A stretch of 62,750 nt of DNA from CAYSXY01 sp964435165. GTDB taxonomy: Bacteria > Pseudomonadota > Alphaproteobacteria > Rickettsiales > RI-342. The notes below the pieces were generated by a model. That model was not told the origin of the DNA. It saw nothing but the letters and a program-made list of their open reading frames with translations, and did not search any database. Positions 26,528 through 35,332 of this stretch are shown piece after piece. Location: positions 1 through 62,750 of the forward strand of contig CAYSXY010000010.1 of NCBI GenBank assembly GCA_964435165.1, written 5' to 3'. Each line of letters opens with the position of its first letter. Positions within the stretch are counted from its first letter, which is position 1. A program made the translations under genes and the position numbers.

Positions 26528-27716
26528 ACCTATTCCTATCTGCTATGCCTATTTAAGCGACGCGGAAAGCCGCGATGCATTCACCCAATTTGCCAAAGAG
26601 CAGGAATGGGAAAATGCACAGGTAATGGAAGGTACCATTGACACGGCCATCGATGCCCTGAAAGGTCAACGTTCTCCCAGCTTTCTGGTAGTGGATATTC
26701 CGGATGCTGACGCAGCAGCCAAACAATTAAACCGATTGGCTGACGTGTGTGAGCCTCATGTTCATGTGATTGTTGCCGGAAGCATTGATAATTATCGCTT
26801 CTATCAGGATATTACGGCACTGGGTGTCGAGCATTACCTGCTCAAGCCGTTTAATGCTGCCCAGATTGCCGAGGCGTTGAGACAGTTGCTGAAAGCCGTG
26901 CCACCGTCTGCCAATGACGGAGCGGCACATGGCTTCAAGCCATTGCATATTGCCATTACCGGCACCAGCGGTGGAATCGGCACATCGCTGCTCGCTTTGA
27001 ATATGGCCGGGATTGCAGCCTTTGAACGTGGTCATCAGACCGTGCTGGTTGATGCTGATTTACATTACGGGTCGATTTCGCTGGCGCTGGATCTTGAGCC
27101 CGGGCGTGGGTTTCGTGATCTGGTGGAAAAACCCAACCGGGTTGATGCACTCTACATTGAGCGTGTCTTAAGCAAAGTCACAGAAGAGTTTCATATTCTC
27201 AGCGCTGAAGAGCCACTGGAAATGATGATTCAGGCACAGGAAGAATCATCCGACGTCTTATTACGCGAACTGACGCCACACTACCCGGTGATTATCAGCG
27301 ATGTACCGCGCCGTGCCGACGCGTTTACCCATGGACTATTAATACGCGCCGATATCGTCATCGTGGTCACGCAGCCTGACCTTGGCGATCTGCGGGATGC
27401 GATGCGCATCGCCGACATGCTCAAACATAATGAAGAGCAACGCCAGCTTTTTGTCATGAATAAACAAGGCCTGCCTGGATTCAAGGGCTTGCGGCCCCAT
27501 GATTATGAGAAGAATCTGGGACATAAAATACACACTCAACTCGCTTATGAGCCAAAATTGCTGGATAGCCGGGCTGACCGTGCCACAGCATTTCGTCATT
27601 TGAAAAAATCGAAAACGATACAGGCCATACGCACCCTGACGGAATCGCTGATTCCGCAGAGAGAACAAGAAGAATCCGCCACGCCTAAAACCAAAGGCTG
27701 GCGTAAAACGGGATAA
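26517..27716 (+). CDS. cpaE: Pilus assembly ATPase-like protein CpaE
   Basis: CpaE is a MinD/ParA-type protein that positions the Tad machine at the pole in Caulobacter. The 399-residue protein has an N-terminal receiver-like domain without the phosphorylation signature (about 5-125; its final KPF is kept). A ParA-like domain follows, whose P-loop reads GTSGGIGTSLLALNMA. Like other CpaE proteins it lacks the canonical Walker lysine, so hydrolysis may be weak. A GTG start at 26517 is preferred because GGAGG lies nine bases upstream and the overlap with cpaD is short. cpaF follows four bases after the stop. Confidence 0.92.
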   Translation: MATKPIPICYAYLSDAESRDAFTQFAKEQEWENAQVMEGTIDTAIDALKGQRSPSFLVVDIPDADAAAKQLNRLADVCEPHVHVIVAGSIDNYRFYQDITALGVEHYLLKPFNAAQIAEALRQLLKAVPPSANDGAAHGFKPLHIAITGTSGGIGTSLLALNMAGIAAFERGHQTVLVDADLHYGSISLALDLEPGRGFRDLVEKPNRVDALYIERVLSKVTEEFHILSAEEPLEMMIQAQEESSDVLLRELTPHYPVIISDVPRRADAFTHGLLIRADIVIVVTQPDLGDLRDAMRIADMLKHNEEQRQLFVMNKQGLPGFKGLRPHDYEKNLGHKIHTQLAYEPKLLDSRADRATAFRHLKKSKTIQAIRTLTESLIPQREQEESATPKTKGWRKTG

Positions 27717-27719
27717 GCC

Positions 27720-29213
27720 ATGTTTGGACGTCGCATTATTGATGACAGTGCCGATCCTTCTGCCATTCCACCCGGAGGCAGAGGGCCGCAATTGCCTCCT
27801 TTGGAGGATAAGGTGGATACTATTCCAGCCTCAGCAGATGACGACAAGCCTCTGAATGGCACGTCAGAAAAGACAGAAAGCATTATTGATCCTGCGAGTA
27901 CCGACGCTACATCATCTGACGATTTGCCGACCGAGCGCACGGCTAATTACGCCCCAGCATTCAGCGATCCGGAGACGAAGAATAAAGTCCATCAATTATT
28001 GATGGATCAGATTGATCTTGGCACCGCATCACGCCTGGAGCGCCATGAACTCAAGCGTCAGATTATTGCCCTGATCGGCGAGATTGTGGTTGAACAAAAG
28101 CTGGCGATGAACCAGTCGGAACTGAACCTTTTGGCCAATGAAATTGCCGATGATATGCTCGGCCTTGGCCCATTAGAGCCATTGCTGGCAGATGAAAGTG
28201 TGACTGATATTATGGTCAATGGTGCGCATCAGATTTATGTGGAACGTAAGGGTAAACTGGAACTCACCGATGTCCATTTTCGTGATGATGACCATGTGAT
28301 GGCGGTGGCTACACGTATTGTATCGCAGGTGGGCCGCCGAATTGATGAATCCTCCCCTATTTGCGATGCACGTTTGATGGATGGGAGCCGGGTGAATGTC
28401 ATTATTCCGCCTTTGGCCATCAAAGGCCCTTCCATTTCCATTCGTAAATTCAGCAAGAAGGGAATTACACTTGATAAAATGGTTAAGCAGGGCAATGTCT
28501 CAGAAGCATTGGCGACCACACTGAAAATTGCCTCGGCCTGCCGTCTGAATATGGTGGTCTCCGGTGGAACGGGTTCTGGTAAAACCACGATGCTCAACGC
28601 GCTGTCGCGGCTGATTGATCATGGCGAGCGCATTGTTACCATTGAAGATGCCGCCGAGCTACAATTGCAGCAGCCGCATGTCGTCTCGCTGGAAACACGC
28701 CCTCCGAATCTGGAAGGGGGTGGTGAAGTGACTATCCGCGGGCTGGTTAAGAATTCGCTACGGATGCGCCCTGATCGTATCATCGTCGGTGAGGTGCGCG
28801 GTGAAGAAGCGGTCGATATGCTGCAAGCGATGAATACTGGCCATGACGGCTCGATGTGTACATTGCACGCCAACACACCGCGTGAAGCACTGACGCGACT
28901 GGAGAACATGGTCGGTATGGCTGGCATCAACCTGCCGACGAAGGCTGTGCGTACGCAAATTAGCGGTGCCGTGCATTTAATTATTCAGGTGAATCGGATG
29001 CGTGACGGCGTACGCCGCGTCACACATGTGACAGAAATTGTTGGCATGGAAGGCGATGTAATCGTCACGCAGGATTTGTTTCGCTACGTTTATGAGGGTG
29101 AGGATAGCACCGGCACCTTGACCGGACGTTTTGAATCTAGCGGCCTGCGACCGAACTTCCTGCCCAAGGCGGCGTATTATGGGCTGGAGCAGGCACTGTT
29201 AGGTGCCGTTTAA
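27720..29213 (+). CDS. cpaF: Pilus assembly/secretion ATPase CpaF/TadA
   Basis: This is the hexameric VirB11-like ATPase that drives Flp pilus extension and retraction. The 497 residues comprise a disordered acidic N terminus (1-80), an N-terminal domain (about 85-270) and the RecA-like core. The core has Walker A GGTGSGKTT (about 281-289), the Asp box/Walker B region RMRPDRIIVGEVRGEEAVDMLQAMNTGHDG and the histidine box LHANTPREAL. It ends with a helical tail. It is very similar in layout to CpaF proteins and sits in the usual place before tadB. Confidence 0.96.
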   Translation: MFGRRIIDDSADPSAIPPGGRGPQLPPLEDKVDTIPASADDDKPLNGTSEKTESIIDPASTDATSSDDLPTERTANYAPAFSDPETKNKVHQLLMDQIDLGTASRLERHELKRQIIALIGEIVVEQKLAMNQSELNLLANEIADDMLGLGPLEPLLADESVTDIMVNGAHQIYVERKGKLELTDVHFRDDDHVMAVATRIVSQVGRRIDESSPICDARLMDGSRVNVIIPPLAIKGPSISIRKFSKKGITLDKMVKQGNVSEALATTLKIASACRLNMVVSGGTGSGKTTMLNALSRLIDHGERIVTIEDAAELQLQQPHVVSLETRPPNLEGGGEVTIRGLVKNSLRMRPDRIIVGEVRGEEAVDMLQAMNTGHDGSMCTLHANTPREALTRLENMVGMAGINLPTKAVRTQISGAVHLIIQVNRMRDGVRRVTHVTEIVGMEGDVIVTQDLFRYVYEGEDSTGTLTGRFESSGLRPNFLPKAAYYGLEQALLGAV

Positions 29214-29234
29214 AAGAACAATAAGAGAGGCATC

Positions 29235-30218
29235 ATGAGTCGTTACGAGTGGCTGACCTATGGCCTGATTACCGGCATTATTTGCGTGCTGTTTGCCGCG
29301 AGCTGGCTGCTGTGGCACTTGCTAGCCAGCAGCAAAACGCAGCGTAAGCTGACGGCACTCAAACAACGCGTACGTTATGGCCAGACCCAGTTGCCTGTCT
29401 CTTCCGAGCGCGCCAGCCTGCGTAAAGAACATGAAGATATGAGCGGTTGGTTGATGCGCCTTGTGCCCAGCCCGGATTACCTGGCACAGCGTATCGCTCA
29501 ATCAGGATTAAACTGGCGTATACGCCATTATCTCCTGCTCACCATAGGGCTTGTTGCAGCGTTCTCGCTTCTGTTCATACTGTTCACCGCCAACCCCTGG
29601 TATATCAATCTGTTAGCTGGCATTTCTCTTGGTGTCTTATTCCCACATCTATGGATCAGCCGGCGTATTAACAAGCGAGGCCTTCTCTTCGTCAAGCAGT
29701 TTCCGGAAGCAATTGACCTGATTGTACGCGGCCTGCGTTCCGGCCTGCCTGTGGGTGAATCCTTTCTGTCCGTCGCCAATGAAATGGAAGAGCCTGTCGC
29801 TGGTACATTCAGCGATGTGAATGAATCGGTTGCGCTGGGTGTGCCGATTGAAGACGCACTTAAGCGCAAAGCTGAATATTTAAAAATTACCGAGTTTGAA
29901 TTTTTTGTCACCAGCATCATCCTTCAGCGCGAGACCGGTGGTAACCTAGCGGAAATACTGGAAAACCTCTCAGAGGCGATTCGTGGCCGATTAATGATGC
30001 GGATGAAAGTGCGAGCCATGTCATCCGAAGCCCGTGCATCCGCCTATATTGTCAGCGCCCTGCCATTAGCCGTGGTCGGGATGTTATCTATTGTCAGCCC
30101 GGATTATCTACAGCCCTTATTTGACGATTTTCGTGGCAATGTCGCCGGACTGATCGCCATCAGTAGCATGTGTCTCGGTGGATTCATCATGTATCGCATG
30201 ACGCAGTTTGATATTTGA
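29235..30218 (+). CDS. tadB: Tad inner-membrane platform protein TadB
   Basis: This GspF-family inner-membrane protein forms the platform for the Tad ATPase. The 327-residue product has membrane segments at about 8-30, 95-115, 118-137, 270-290 and 300-322. A cytosolic GspF domain lies between (FPEAIDLIVRGLRSGLPVGESFLSVANEM ... FFVTSIILQRETGGNLAEILENLSEAIRGR). AGAGAGGCATC precedes the ATG. tadC follows after 13 bases. Confidence 0.94.
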   Translation: MSRYEWLTYGLITGIICVLFAASWLLWHLLASSKTQRKLTALKQRVRYGQTQLPVSSERASLRKEHEDMSGWLMRLVPSPDYLAQRIAQSGLNWRIRHYLLLTIGLVAAFSLLFILFTANPWYINLLAGISLGVLFPHLWISRRINKRGLLFVKQFPEAIDLIVRGLRSGLPVGESFLSVANEMEEPVAGTFSDVNESVALGVPIEDALKRKAEYLKITEFEFFVTSIILQRETGGNLAEILENLSEAIRGRLMMRMKVRAMSSEARASAYIVSALPLAVVGMLSIVSPDYLQPLFDDFRGNVAGLIAISSMCLGGFIMYRMTQFDI

Positions 30219-30231
30219 GGAGGGCAAGGCC

Positions 30232-31215
30232 ATGAATACCCAAGGATTTCTCCAAGAATTTAGCCTGATGATCGGCGTGACGCCTGATCTGATGCTGACG
30301 ATGCTCACCTCGCTGGCGGCGTTCACCTCGGTCCTTATCGCCGGGCGGGGATTTATGGCTTATGACCGGATGGGACATCGGCTGCATGCCTTGCAAGCCC
30401 GGCGTGATCATTTGCGCGCCGATATGGTTGCACCGCGTCGTCGCCCTAAAATGGTCGAAAGTGTCTCCTTCATGCAGCGGGTGGTGCAAAAGCTCAATCT
30501 GATGCAGGAAAAAGAAGTGGAGAAAATCAGCCGCCTTATGGTCTCCGCCGGTATTCGGCAGAAAGAGGCGGTGATCGTCTATATGTTTATTATTCTTGTT
30601 GCACCGTTTATCGCGCTCGGTGTGAGCCTGCTCTTTGTACCGGTCGGCGAGATGATGGCGACGAAATATAAATTATTCTACCCGGTCCTCTCCGCCTATG
30701 CTGCATATAAAGCCCCCTATCTTTATATCGTCAATAAACGCGACAAGCGCCGTATCGCCATTCGCAAAGGCATGGCGGACGGACTGGATTTGATGATGGT
30801 GTGCGCCGAAGCAGGCTTGACTCTTGGTGCAACGTTGGAGCGCGTCTCTCGCCAGCTACAGATTTCCTACCCGGAACTGGCGGACGAGCTGGCACTCACC
30901 TCGGTTGAGATCGGGTTTCTTCCAGACCGTAAAACAGCACTGGAAAACCTTCACAAGCGCACCGGCATTGCCGAAATCAAAGCCCTGACCAATGTGCTGA
31001 TTCAAACGGAAAAATACGGCACGCCGATTGCCCAGGCGCTACGCACCCTCTCCAGTGAATTCCGCACGCAGCGCCTGTTACGTGCTGAAGATAAAGCGGC
31101 GCGCCTGCCCGCCCTAATGACTGTTCCGATGATTGTCTTTATTCTGCCCTGCCTGTTTATTGTGATCATCACACCGGCTGCGCTCAGCATTTATGATGAA
31201 TGGATCAACGGGTAG
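30232..31215 (+). CDS. tadC: Tad inner-membrane platform protein TadC
   Basis: This is the partner of TadB: a GspF-family protein of 327 residues with membrane segments near 18-40, 115-160 and 295-320. A cytosolic GspF domain (RKGMADGLDLMMVCAEAGLTLGATLERVSRQL ... QTEKYGTPIAQALRTLSSEFR) lies between them. The ATG at 30232 follows GAGGAGGGC; the start 24 bases upstream lies before that site. It ends the first half of the Tad operon; the next gene is on the opposite strand. Confidence 0.93.
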   Translation: MNTQGFLQEFSLMIGVTPDLMLTMLTSLAAFTSVLIAGRGFMAYDRMGHRLHALQARRDHLRADMVAPRRRPKMVESVSFMQRVVQKLNLMQEKEVEKISRLMVSAGIRQKEAVIVYMFIILVAPFIALGVSLLFVPVGEMMATKYKLFYPVLSAYAAYKAPYLYIVNKRDKRRIAIRKGMADGLDLMMVCAEAGLTLGATLERVSRQLQISYPELADELALTSVEIGFLPDRKTALENLHKRTGIAEIKALTNVLIQTEKYGTPIAQALRTLSSEFRTQRLLRAEDKAARLPALMTVPMIVFILPCLFIVIITPAALSIYDEWING

Positions 31216-31250
31216 TGGAGAGATGTATGACGTCAACGACTATGCCACAC

Positions 31251-32102
31251 TCAGTTTTCCATCTCGTAGGCCGGCAGAACAGCCTCCGGCTCAATCGATC
31301 GACGAGCCTCGCGGTAGGAGCGATAAAACGCCATATTACCAGCAATAGCTTCCGGTTCCAGCCGTTCCTGCACCAGCAGGCGGCGCGCCGCATCATCCTG
31401 CCCGGCAAGGCCATAGGCAAGCGCCAGATTCTGGCGCAGTCGGCTTGTGCTCCGCACGGGATCCTTCACCAACGGCTCCATGATGGACACAGCCCTGGCC
31501 ACCTCGCCTGCCATTATCAACGACATGGCATAATTATTCAGCACTGCTGTCTGGTCAGGCGCCAGAGTGATGGCCTGGTCATAGATCGGTTCCGCATCCC
31601 GATGCCGCCCCAGCATATCCAGCGCCAGCGCTTTGCCTTTCAACAGGCCGATATGCTCCGCTTCACTCTGCAACGCCGCTTCATAGACCGTCAACGCTTG
31701 ATGATAGGCCTCGGCTTCAATCAACCGGCGGCCAATGGCAAGGGCATTCGCCACGCTGCCCGGGTTTATTTCGGATGCTTGCGACAACAGAACAATCGCG
31801 CGATCCGCGCGATCCATCTCGCGGGTGTAGAGGTCCGCCAGTTCGATGTAGGGTGTCACCTCCGTTCCGGCAACCGCCAGAGCCTGACGATACAACCCGG
31901 AAGCGGCACGCATATCACCCGCCTGTCTGGTTGCTCGCGCCATACGCAACAAACTCGCCAGTTTTTGTGCGTCATGCGGTCTGGATTGCTGCATTACCTC
32001 CGCATTCAACTCTTTTTCAAGCTCCGGTGTGACCGGCTGACAAGCAGATATCATACTCAGGCCAATAAACGACGCGCTCAGAATAGCGATAGATTGCAGC
32101 AT
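31251..32102 (-). CDS. tadD: TadD-like TPR lipoprotein, inverted within the Tad cluster
   Basis: This is a 283-residue lipoprotein with lipobox MISAC (Cys15 or so) followed by about six tetratricopeptide repeats. Examples are ARATRQAGDMRAASGLYRQALAV, ALDMLGRHRDAEPIYDQAITLAPDQTAVLNNYAMSLIMAGE and LALAYGLAGQDDAARRLL. TadD is a TPR lipoprotein needed for pilus assembly. ATG 32102 follows GAGGAA and starts the signal peptide directly. It is transcribed against its neighbours, convergent with tadC and divergent from the pseudopilin genes, which is unusual for Tad operons. A plus-strand frame over the same bases is a shadow. Confidence 0.85.
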   Translation of the reverse strand: MLQSIAILSASFIGLSMISACQPVTPELEKELNAEVMQQSRPHDAQKLASLLRMARATRQAGDMRAASGLYRQALAVAGTEVTPYIELADLYTREMDRADRAIVLLSQASEINPGSVANALAIGRRLIEAEAYHQALTVYEAALQSEAEHIGLLKGKALALDMLGRHRDAEPIYDQAITLAPDQTAVLNNYAMSLIMAGEVARAVSIMEPLVKDPVRSTSRLRQNLALAYGLAGQDDAARRLLVQERLEPEAIAGNMAFYRSYREARRSIEPEAVLPAYEMEN

Positions 32103-32137
32103 AGTCCGTTGTTCCTCATGGCAGATGGAGTCAGGTG

Positions 32138-32743
32138 ATGAAGAGTCCTCTTGCTTACCCTCATTTCCGGCGCTTGGCAAAAGAAGAGGATGGTGCATCA
32201 TTACTCGAATTTGCCATTCTCTCGCCGGTACTGCTGCTGATTCTATTCGGTATTATTGAAATGGGGCTTATTCTATTTGCCGCCATCACACTGGAACATG
32301 CCGTCACCTCGGCCTCACGCTATGGTAAAACCGGCTTCACCATCGAAGGAGTGAGTCGGGAAGATCGTATTCGTGAAATCATCAATGGTCATATTGATAA
32401 TTTTCTGGATACAGACAATATCACCATCACCACTCTAGTCTACGATACCTTTGCCAGTGTGGGACAGGAAGAGCCCTACACTGATGATAATGCCAACGGA
32501 GCCTATGACTTTGGTGAGACCTATCAGGACATTAATGGTAACGGCCAGTGGGATAATGACATGGGTGCCAGCGGTGCCGGCGGCCCCGGTGATGTGGTGG
32601 TCTATCGCGTGACCTATGACTGGAGCGTCCTGACACCGATCATCCGCCAGCTCATTACGACAGATGGCAACTTTCCATTAGAATCAAGCCTTGCCGTGCG
32701 TAATGAGCCGTTTGAATCCATCGTTGTGGGAGGCGGCACCTGA
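32138..32743 (+). CDS. tadE: TadE-like pseudopilin with calcium-loop-like motifs
   Basis: TadE-type pseudopilins are processed by the Tad prepilin peptidase and assist pilus assembly. The 201-residue protein has a short basic N terminus and the TadE signature EEDGASLLEFAILSPVLLLILFGIIEMG (residues 17-44), whose Glu24 is the pilin +5-like acid. Its C-terminal part holds two Asp/Asn loops, about 116-127 and 131-139 (DDNANGAYDFGE, DINGNGQWD), resembling EF-hand/dockerin calcium sites. ATG 32138 (GTG one codon earlier) follows GGAG. Its stop shares one base with the next start. Confidence 0.88.
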   Translation: MKSPLAYPHFRRLAKEEDGASLLEFAILSPVLLLILFGIIEMGLILFAAITLEHAVTSASRYGKTGFTIEGVSREDRIREIINGHIDNFLDTDNITITTLVYDTFASVGQEEPYTDDNANGAYDFGETYQDINGNGQWDNDMGASGAGGPGDVVVYRVTYDWSVLTPIIRQLITTDGNFPLESSLAVRNEPFESIVVGGGT

Positions 32744-33294
32744 TGATCCAGCGCATCCGATTGTTCATTCATCATCAGTACGGCATGGCCACCGTGGAAC
32801 TGGCGTTGCTCATGCCATTTTTGTTGGTGCTGCTTCTGGGTGGTATTGAGCTGTCGCGCTATATCATGGTGCATCAAAAACTCACCCGCACAACCGTTAC
32901 CGTTGCTGATCTTGTCACCCAGGGAACAGACGCCAGCACGACCGATCTGGATAATATTATGCAAGTCGTACCGCATATTATGAATCCCTTTACGTTCGGC
33001 GATGATGGGCTGGTCATAGTCAGCCATGTCAAAAAACTGCCGGGTAATGCGCCATCCATTACCTGGCAATATACCGGCGGTGGCAGTTTAAGCGAAACCA
33101 GCGCCATTGGGCTGGCAGGCGATGCTGCCGCTCTTCCGGGTGGATTTACTATGAATGATGAGGAAGGGGTGATTATTGCCGAAGTCTATTATCGCTATGA
33201 CGATATGGTTGTGCCGGATGTGCTGCCGATCACAACGGTTTATAAGCGGGCATTCTATCGCCCCAGACTTGGAGAGCTCGATGTATTGCAGTGA
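32743..33294 (+). CDS. tadF: TadF/TadE-type pseudopilin
   Basis: This is the second pseudopilin-like protein (183 aa) of the cluster. It has a short basic leader with HHQYGMATVELALLMPFLLVLLLGGIELS (about 10-38), the TadE-like segment with Glu in the conserved position. A periplasmic domain of about 140 residues, rich in beta strands, follows. It begins at the stop of the previous gene (TGATG, one-base overlap) and is followed by tadG after 72 bases. Whether to call it TadE or TadF cannot be settled from sequence alone. Confidence 0.85.
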   Translation: MIQRIRLFIHHQYGMATVELALLMPFLLVLLLGGIELSRYIMVHQKLTRTTVTVADLVTQGTDASTTDLDNIMQVVPHIMNPFTFGDDGLVIVSHVKKLPGNAPSITWQYTGGGSLSETSAIGLAGDAAALPGGFTMNDEEGVIIAEVYYRYDDMVVPDVLPITTVYKRAFYRPRLGELDVLQ

Positions 33295-33366
33295 AACGGC
33301 ATCGCGGCTGCACGGCCAGGTAATATACAAGGCATCTCCAATGATGTGCTTTATCGGGAGGACATT

Positions 33367-34749
33367 ATGATCACCATTCTGCGTTCATTTATCACCAAGC
33401 GTGATGGCTCTGTATTGCCATTGGTTGGATTGTCCTTCTTTGTTCTGCTCGGCTCGATGGGACTGGCTGTCGATATGGCACGGGGATTTATCGTCAAAAG
33501 TCAATTATCTGCTGCCATTGACGCCGCCGGGCTGGCAGGGGGCGCGGTGATGAACTCCTCGCAACTCTCGGATGATATTACGAAATATTTTCATGCGAAT
33601 TTTCCCAATGATTTTATGGGAGCAACCGTTGATGGGCCTTATGTCAATGTCCATACTAACAATACAAAGCTAACAATTACCGCGACGGCAGAGGTGGACA
33701 CGCTGCTGATGCAATTTTTGGGCAGCGATATGATGGATGTTGGTGCCAGCGCAGAAATTACACGCGAATTACGTGGCATGGAAGTGGTGCTGGTGATGGA
33801 TAATACCGGCTCCATGCATGGCAGTAAAATGAGTACGATGATTCAGGGGGCAACCGATCTGGTCAATATTTTGTATGGTGGAGAGGAAGAACTGGACAAT
33901 CTGTGGATCGGTCTGGTGCCTTATACCGCCACGGTTAATATTGGCACGCAGCATAGTGGCTGGCTTACCGCCGGATCACTCGATGCGCTGGACTTCAACC
34001 CTACCAGTTGGAAAGGCTGTGTGGAGGCACGTGCTTATCCGGAGGATACAACTGATAATCTTCCCGCCACGGGAGGCACATGGGAGCCGTTTTTCTGGGA
34101 GAGTGCATCCGACAATATCTGGCCGCCAGTGAATGATGCTATTACCTTCCGCAATGACGGAACGGGCCCGAATTTAGGCTGCGGGCCTGCCATCACCCCA
34201 TTGACTGATAATAAGCAACTGGTGCTTGATGCTATCGGCGATATGGGCGCCTGGCACCGTGGCGGCACCCTGACCAATCTTGGCCTGGCCTGGGGCTGGC
34301 GGGCCATCTCACCCAAATGGCGCGGTTTGTGGGGAAGCCCTACTCCCTCGCACCTGCCGCTCGATTACAACACGCCGCTGATGGAAAAAGTGATTATCAT
34401 CCTGACGGATGGAAATAATCAGCTCTATGATCACCCTCCGGCTGGACCAGACGGCTCGGATTATACATCCTATGACCGGCTGGGCGCCGGCGTGCTGGGA
34501 ACGACTGACGAAGACGAATTTACCGATACGGTGAACCAGCGCATGCAGGAAGTATGCACGGCAATCAAACAGCAGGATATTATTCTGTATACGATTACCT
34601 TCAGGCTCAATAACAGCACCACACAGCAATTATTTCGCGATTGTGCGAGTGATCCTGCCTATTATTTCAATTCGCCCAGTAATGATGATTTAATCGCAAC
34701 CTTTCATGCCATTGCGGATTCATTGGGTAAATTACGACTGAGTAAATAA
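33367..34749 (+). CDS. tadG: TadG-like protein with von Willebrand factor A domain
   Basis: TadG-type proteins sit in the inner membrane with a periplasmic adhesion-like domain and take part in pilus assembly. The 460 residues begin with the TadG N-terminal segment (RDGSVLPLVGLSFFVLLGSMGLAVDMARGFIVKSQLSAAIDAAGLAGG). A von Willebrand A domain with metal-ion site DNTGSM (about 145) and a later KVIIILTDGNNQ strand follows. ATG 33367 is preceded by GGGAGGA. It is the last Tad gene visible; its stop is one base from the stop of the gene on the other strand. Confidence 0.9.
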   Translation: MITILRSFITKRDGSVLPLVGLSFFVLLGSMGLAVDMARGFIVKSQLSAAIDAAGLAGGAVMNSSQLSDDITKYFHANFPNDFMGATVDGPYVNVHTNNTKLTITATAEVDTLLMQFLGSDMMDVGASAEITRELRGMEVVLVMDNTGSMHGSKMSTMIQGATDLVNILYGGEEELDNLWIGLVPYTATVNIGTQHSGWLTAGSLDALDFNPTSWKGCVEARAYPEDTTDNLPATGGTWEPFFWESASDNIWPPVNDAITFRNDGTGPNLGCGPAITPLTDNKQLVLDAIGDMGAWHRGGTLTNLGLAWGWRAISPKWRGLWGSPTPSHLPLDYNTPLMEKVIIILTDGNNQLYDHPPAGPDGSDYTSYDRLGAGVLGTTDEDEFTDTVNQRMQEVCTAIKQQDIILYTITFRLNNSTTQQLFRDCASDPAYYFNSPSNDDLIATFHAIADSLGKLRLSK

Positions 34750-34750
34750 C

Positions 34751-35323
34751 TCAGGCAGCCTTACCGGCGGCTTCTTTCTCCTGTTGCAGATGGGTGCTTA
34801 ATTGCACCAACAGGGCGTCGCTTTGTTGGGTCGGTGATGATTCCACGTTCATAGTCAGACGCGCCATGACCGAACGTCCCATCAACTCCTCCGTTATCTG
34901 ATAGAGATGCCGGGAGATATCACGTGTTGACTGAGCGATGGCAGCCACTTCATCGCCTGATAAAGCAGCGCATCCTTCCTTTTCAAACTCACGCAATGGA
35001 ACGGGGTTATTTAACGCTTCCCGCAAATGAATCGTCATTGCCTCCAATTGGTTGAGGCTGGATTGGTAGAGTGTTCGCACTCGCTCATCATCCATCATAC
35101 CCATAGCCGATTGAAGTTGTGTCATATATTGCACGGCCAGTTCCGTATCATGCCGTAATGTCAACAGATATTGTTGTATGGCAGGTGCATCATCGGCAAT
35201 ATGCATCCAGCGTTGATATTCATTGCCTTCAATGGGAGCAATGGCGGCAATAAGCCGTTCCAACTCAGGAAAAGCCGCTTTTACTTCCTTTGTCGCTGCA
35301 TTAAGCTCGCTTTTTAGCGCCAT
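34751..35323 (-). CDS. Hypothetical alpha-helical protein
   Basis: Not recognised. The 190-residue product is soluble, acidic and predicted almost wholly alpha-helical, without signal peptide, membrane segments or known motifs. Long amphipathic helices (about 1-45, 60-115, 125-190) suggest a coiled-coil or four-helix-bundle protein. It shares strand and orientation with the EI24-type gene just upstream (nine bases away), so the two are probably cotranscribed. Confidence 0.65.
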   Translation of the reverse strand: MALKSELNAATKEVKAAFPELERLIAAIAPIEGNEYQRWMHIADDAPAIQQYLLTLRHDTELAVQYMTQLQSAMGMMDDERVRTLYQSSLNQLEAMTIHLREALNNPVPLREFEKEGCAALSGDEVAAIAQSTRDISRHLYQITEELMGRSVMARLTMNVESSPTQQSDALLVQLSTHLQQEKEAAGKAA

Positions 35324-35332
35324 GGTATTGTT

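Noticed and set aside
31200..32138. Long plus-strand open frame opposite the TPR lipoprotein gene
   Set aside because: Its translation is His/Arg/Gln-rich with no domain logic, while the minus strand encodes a clear lipoprotein signal and TPRs with a ribosome site.
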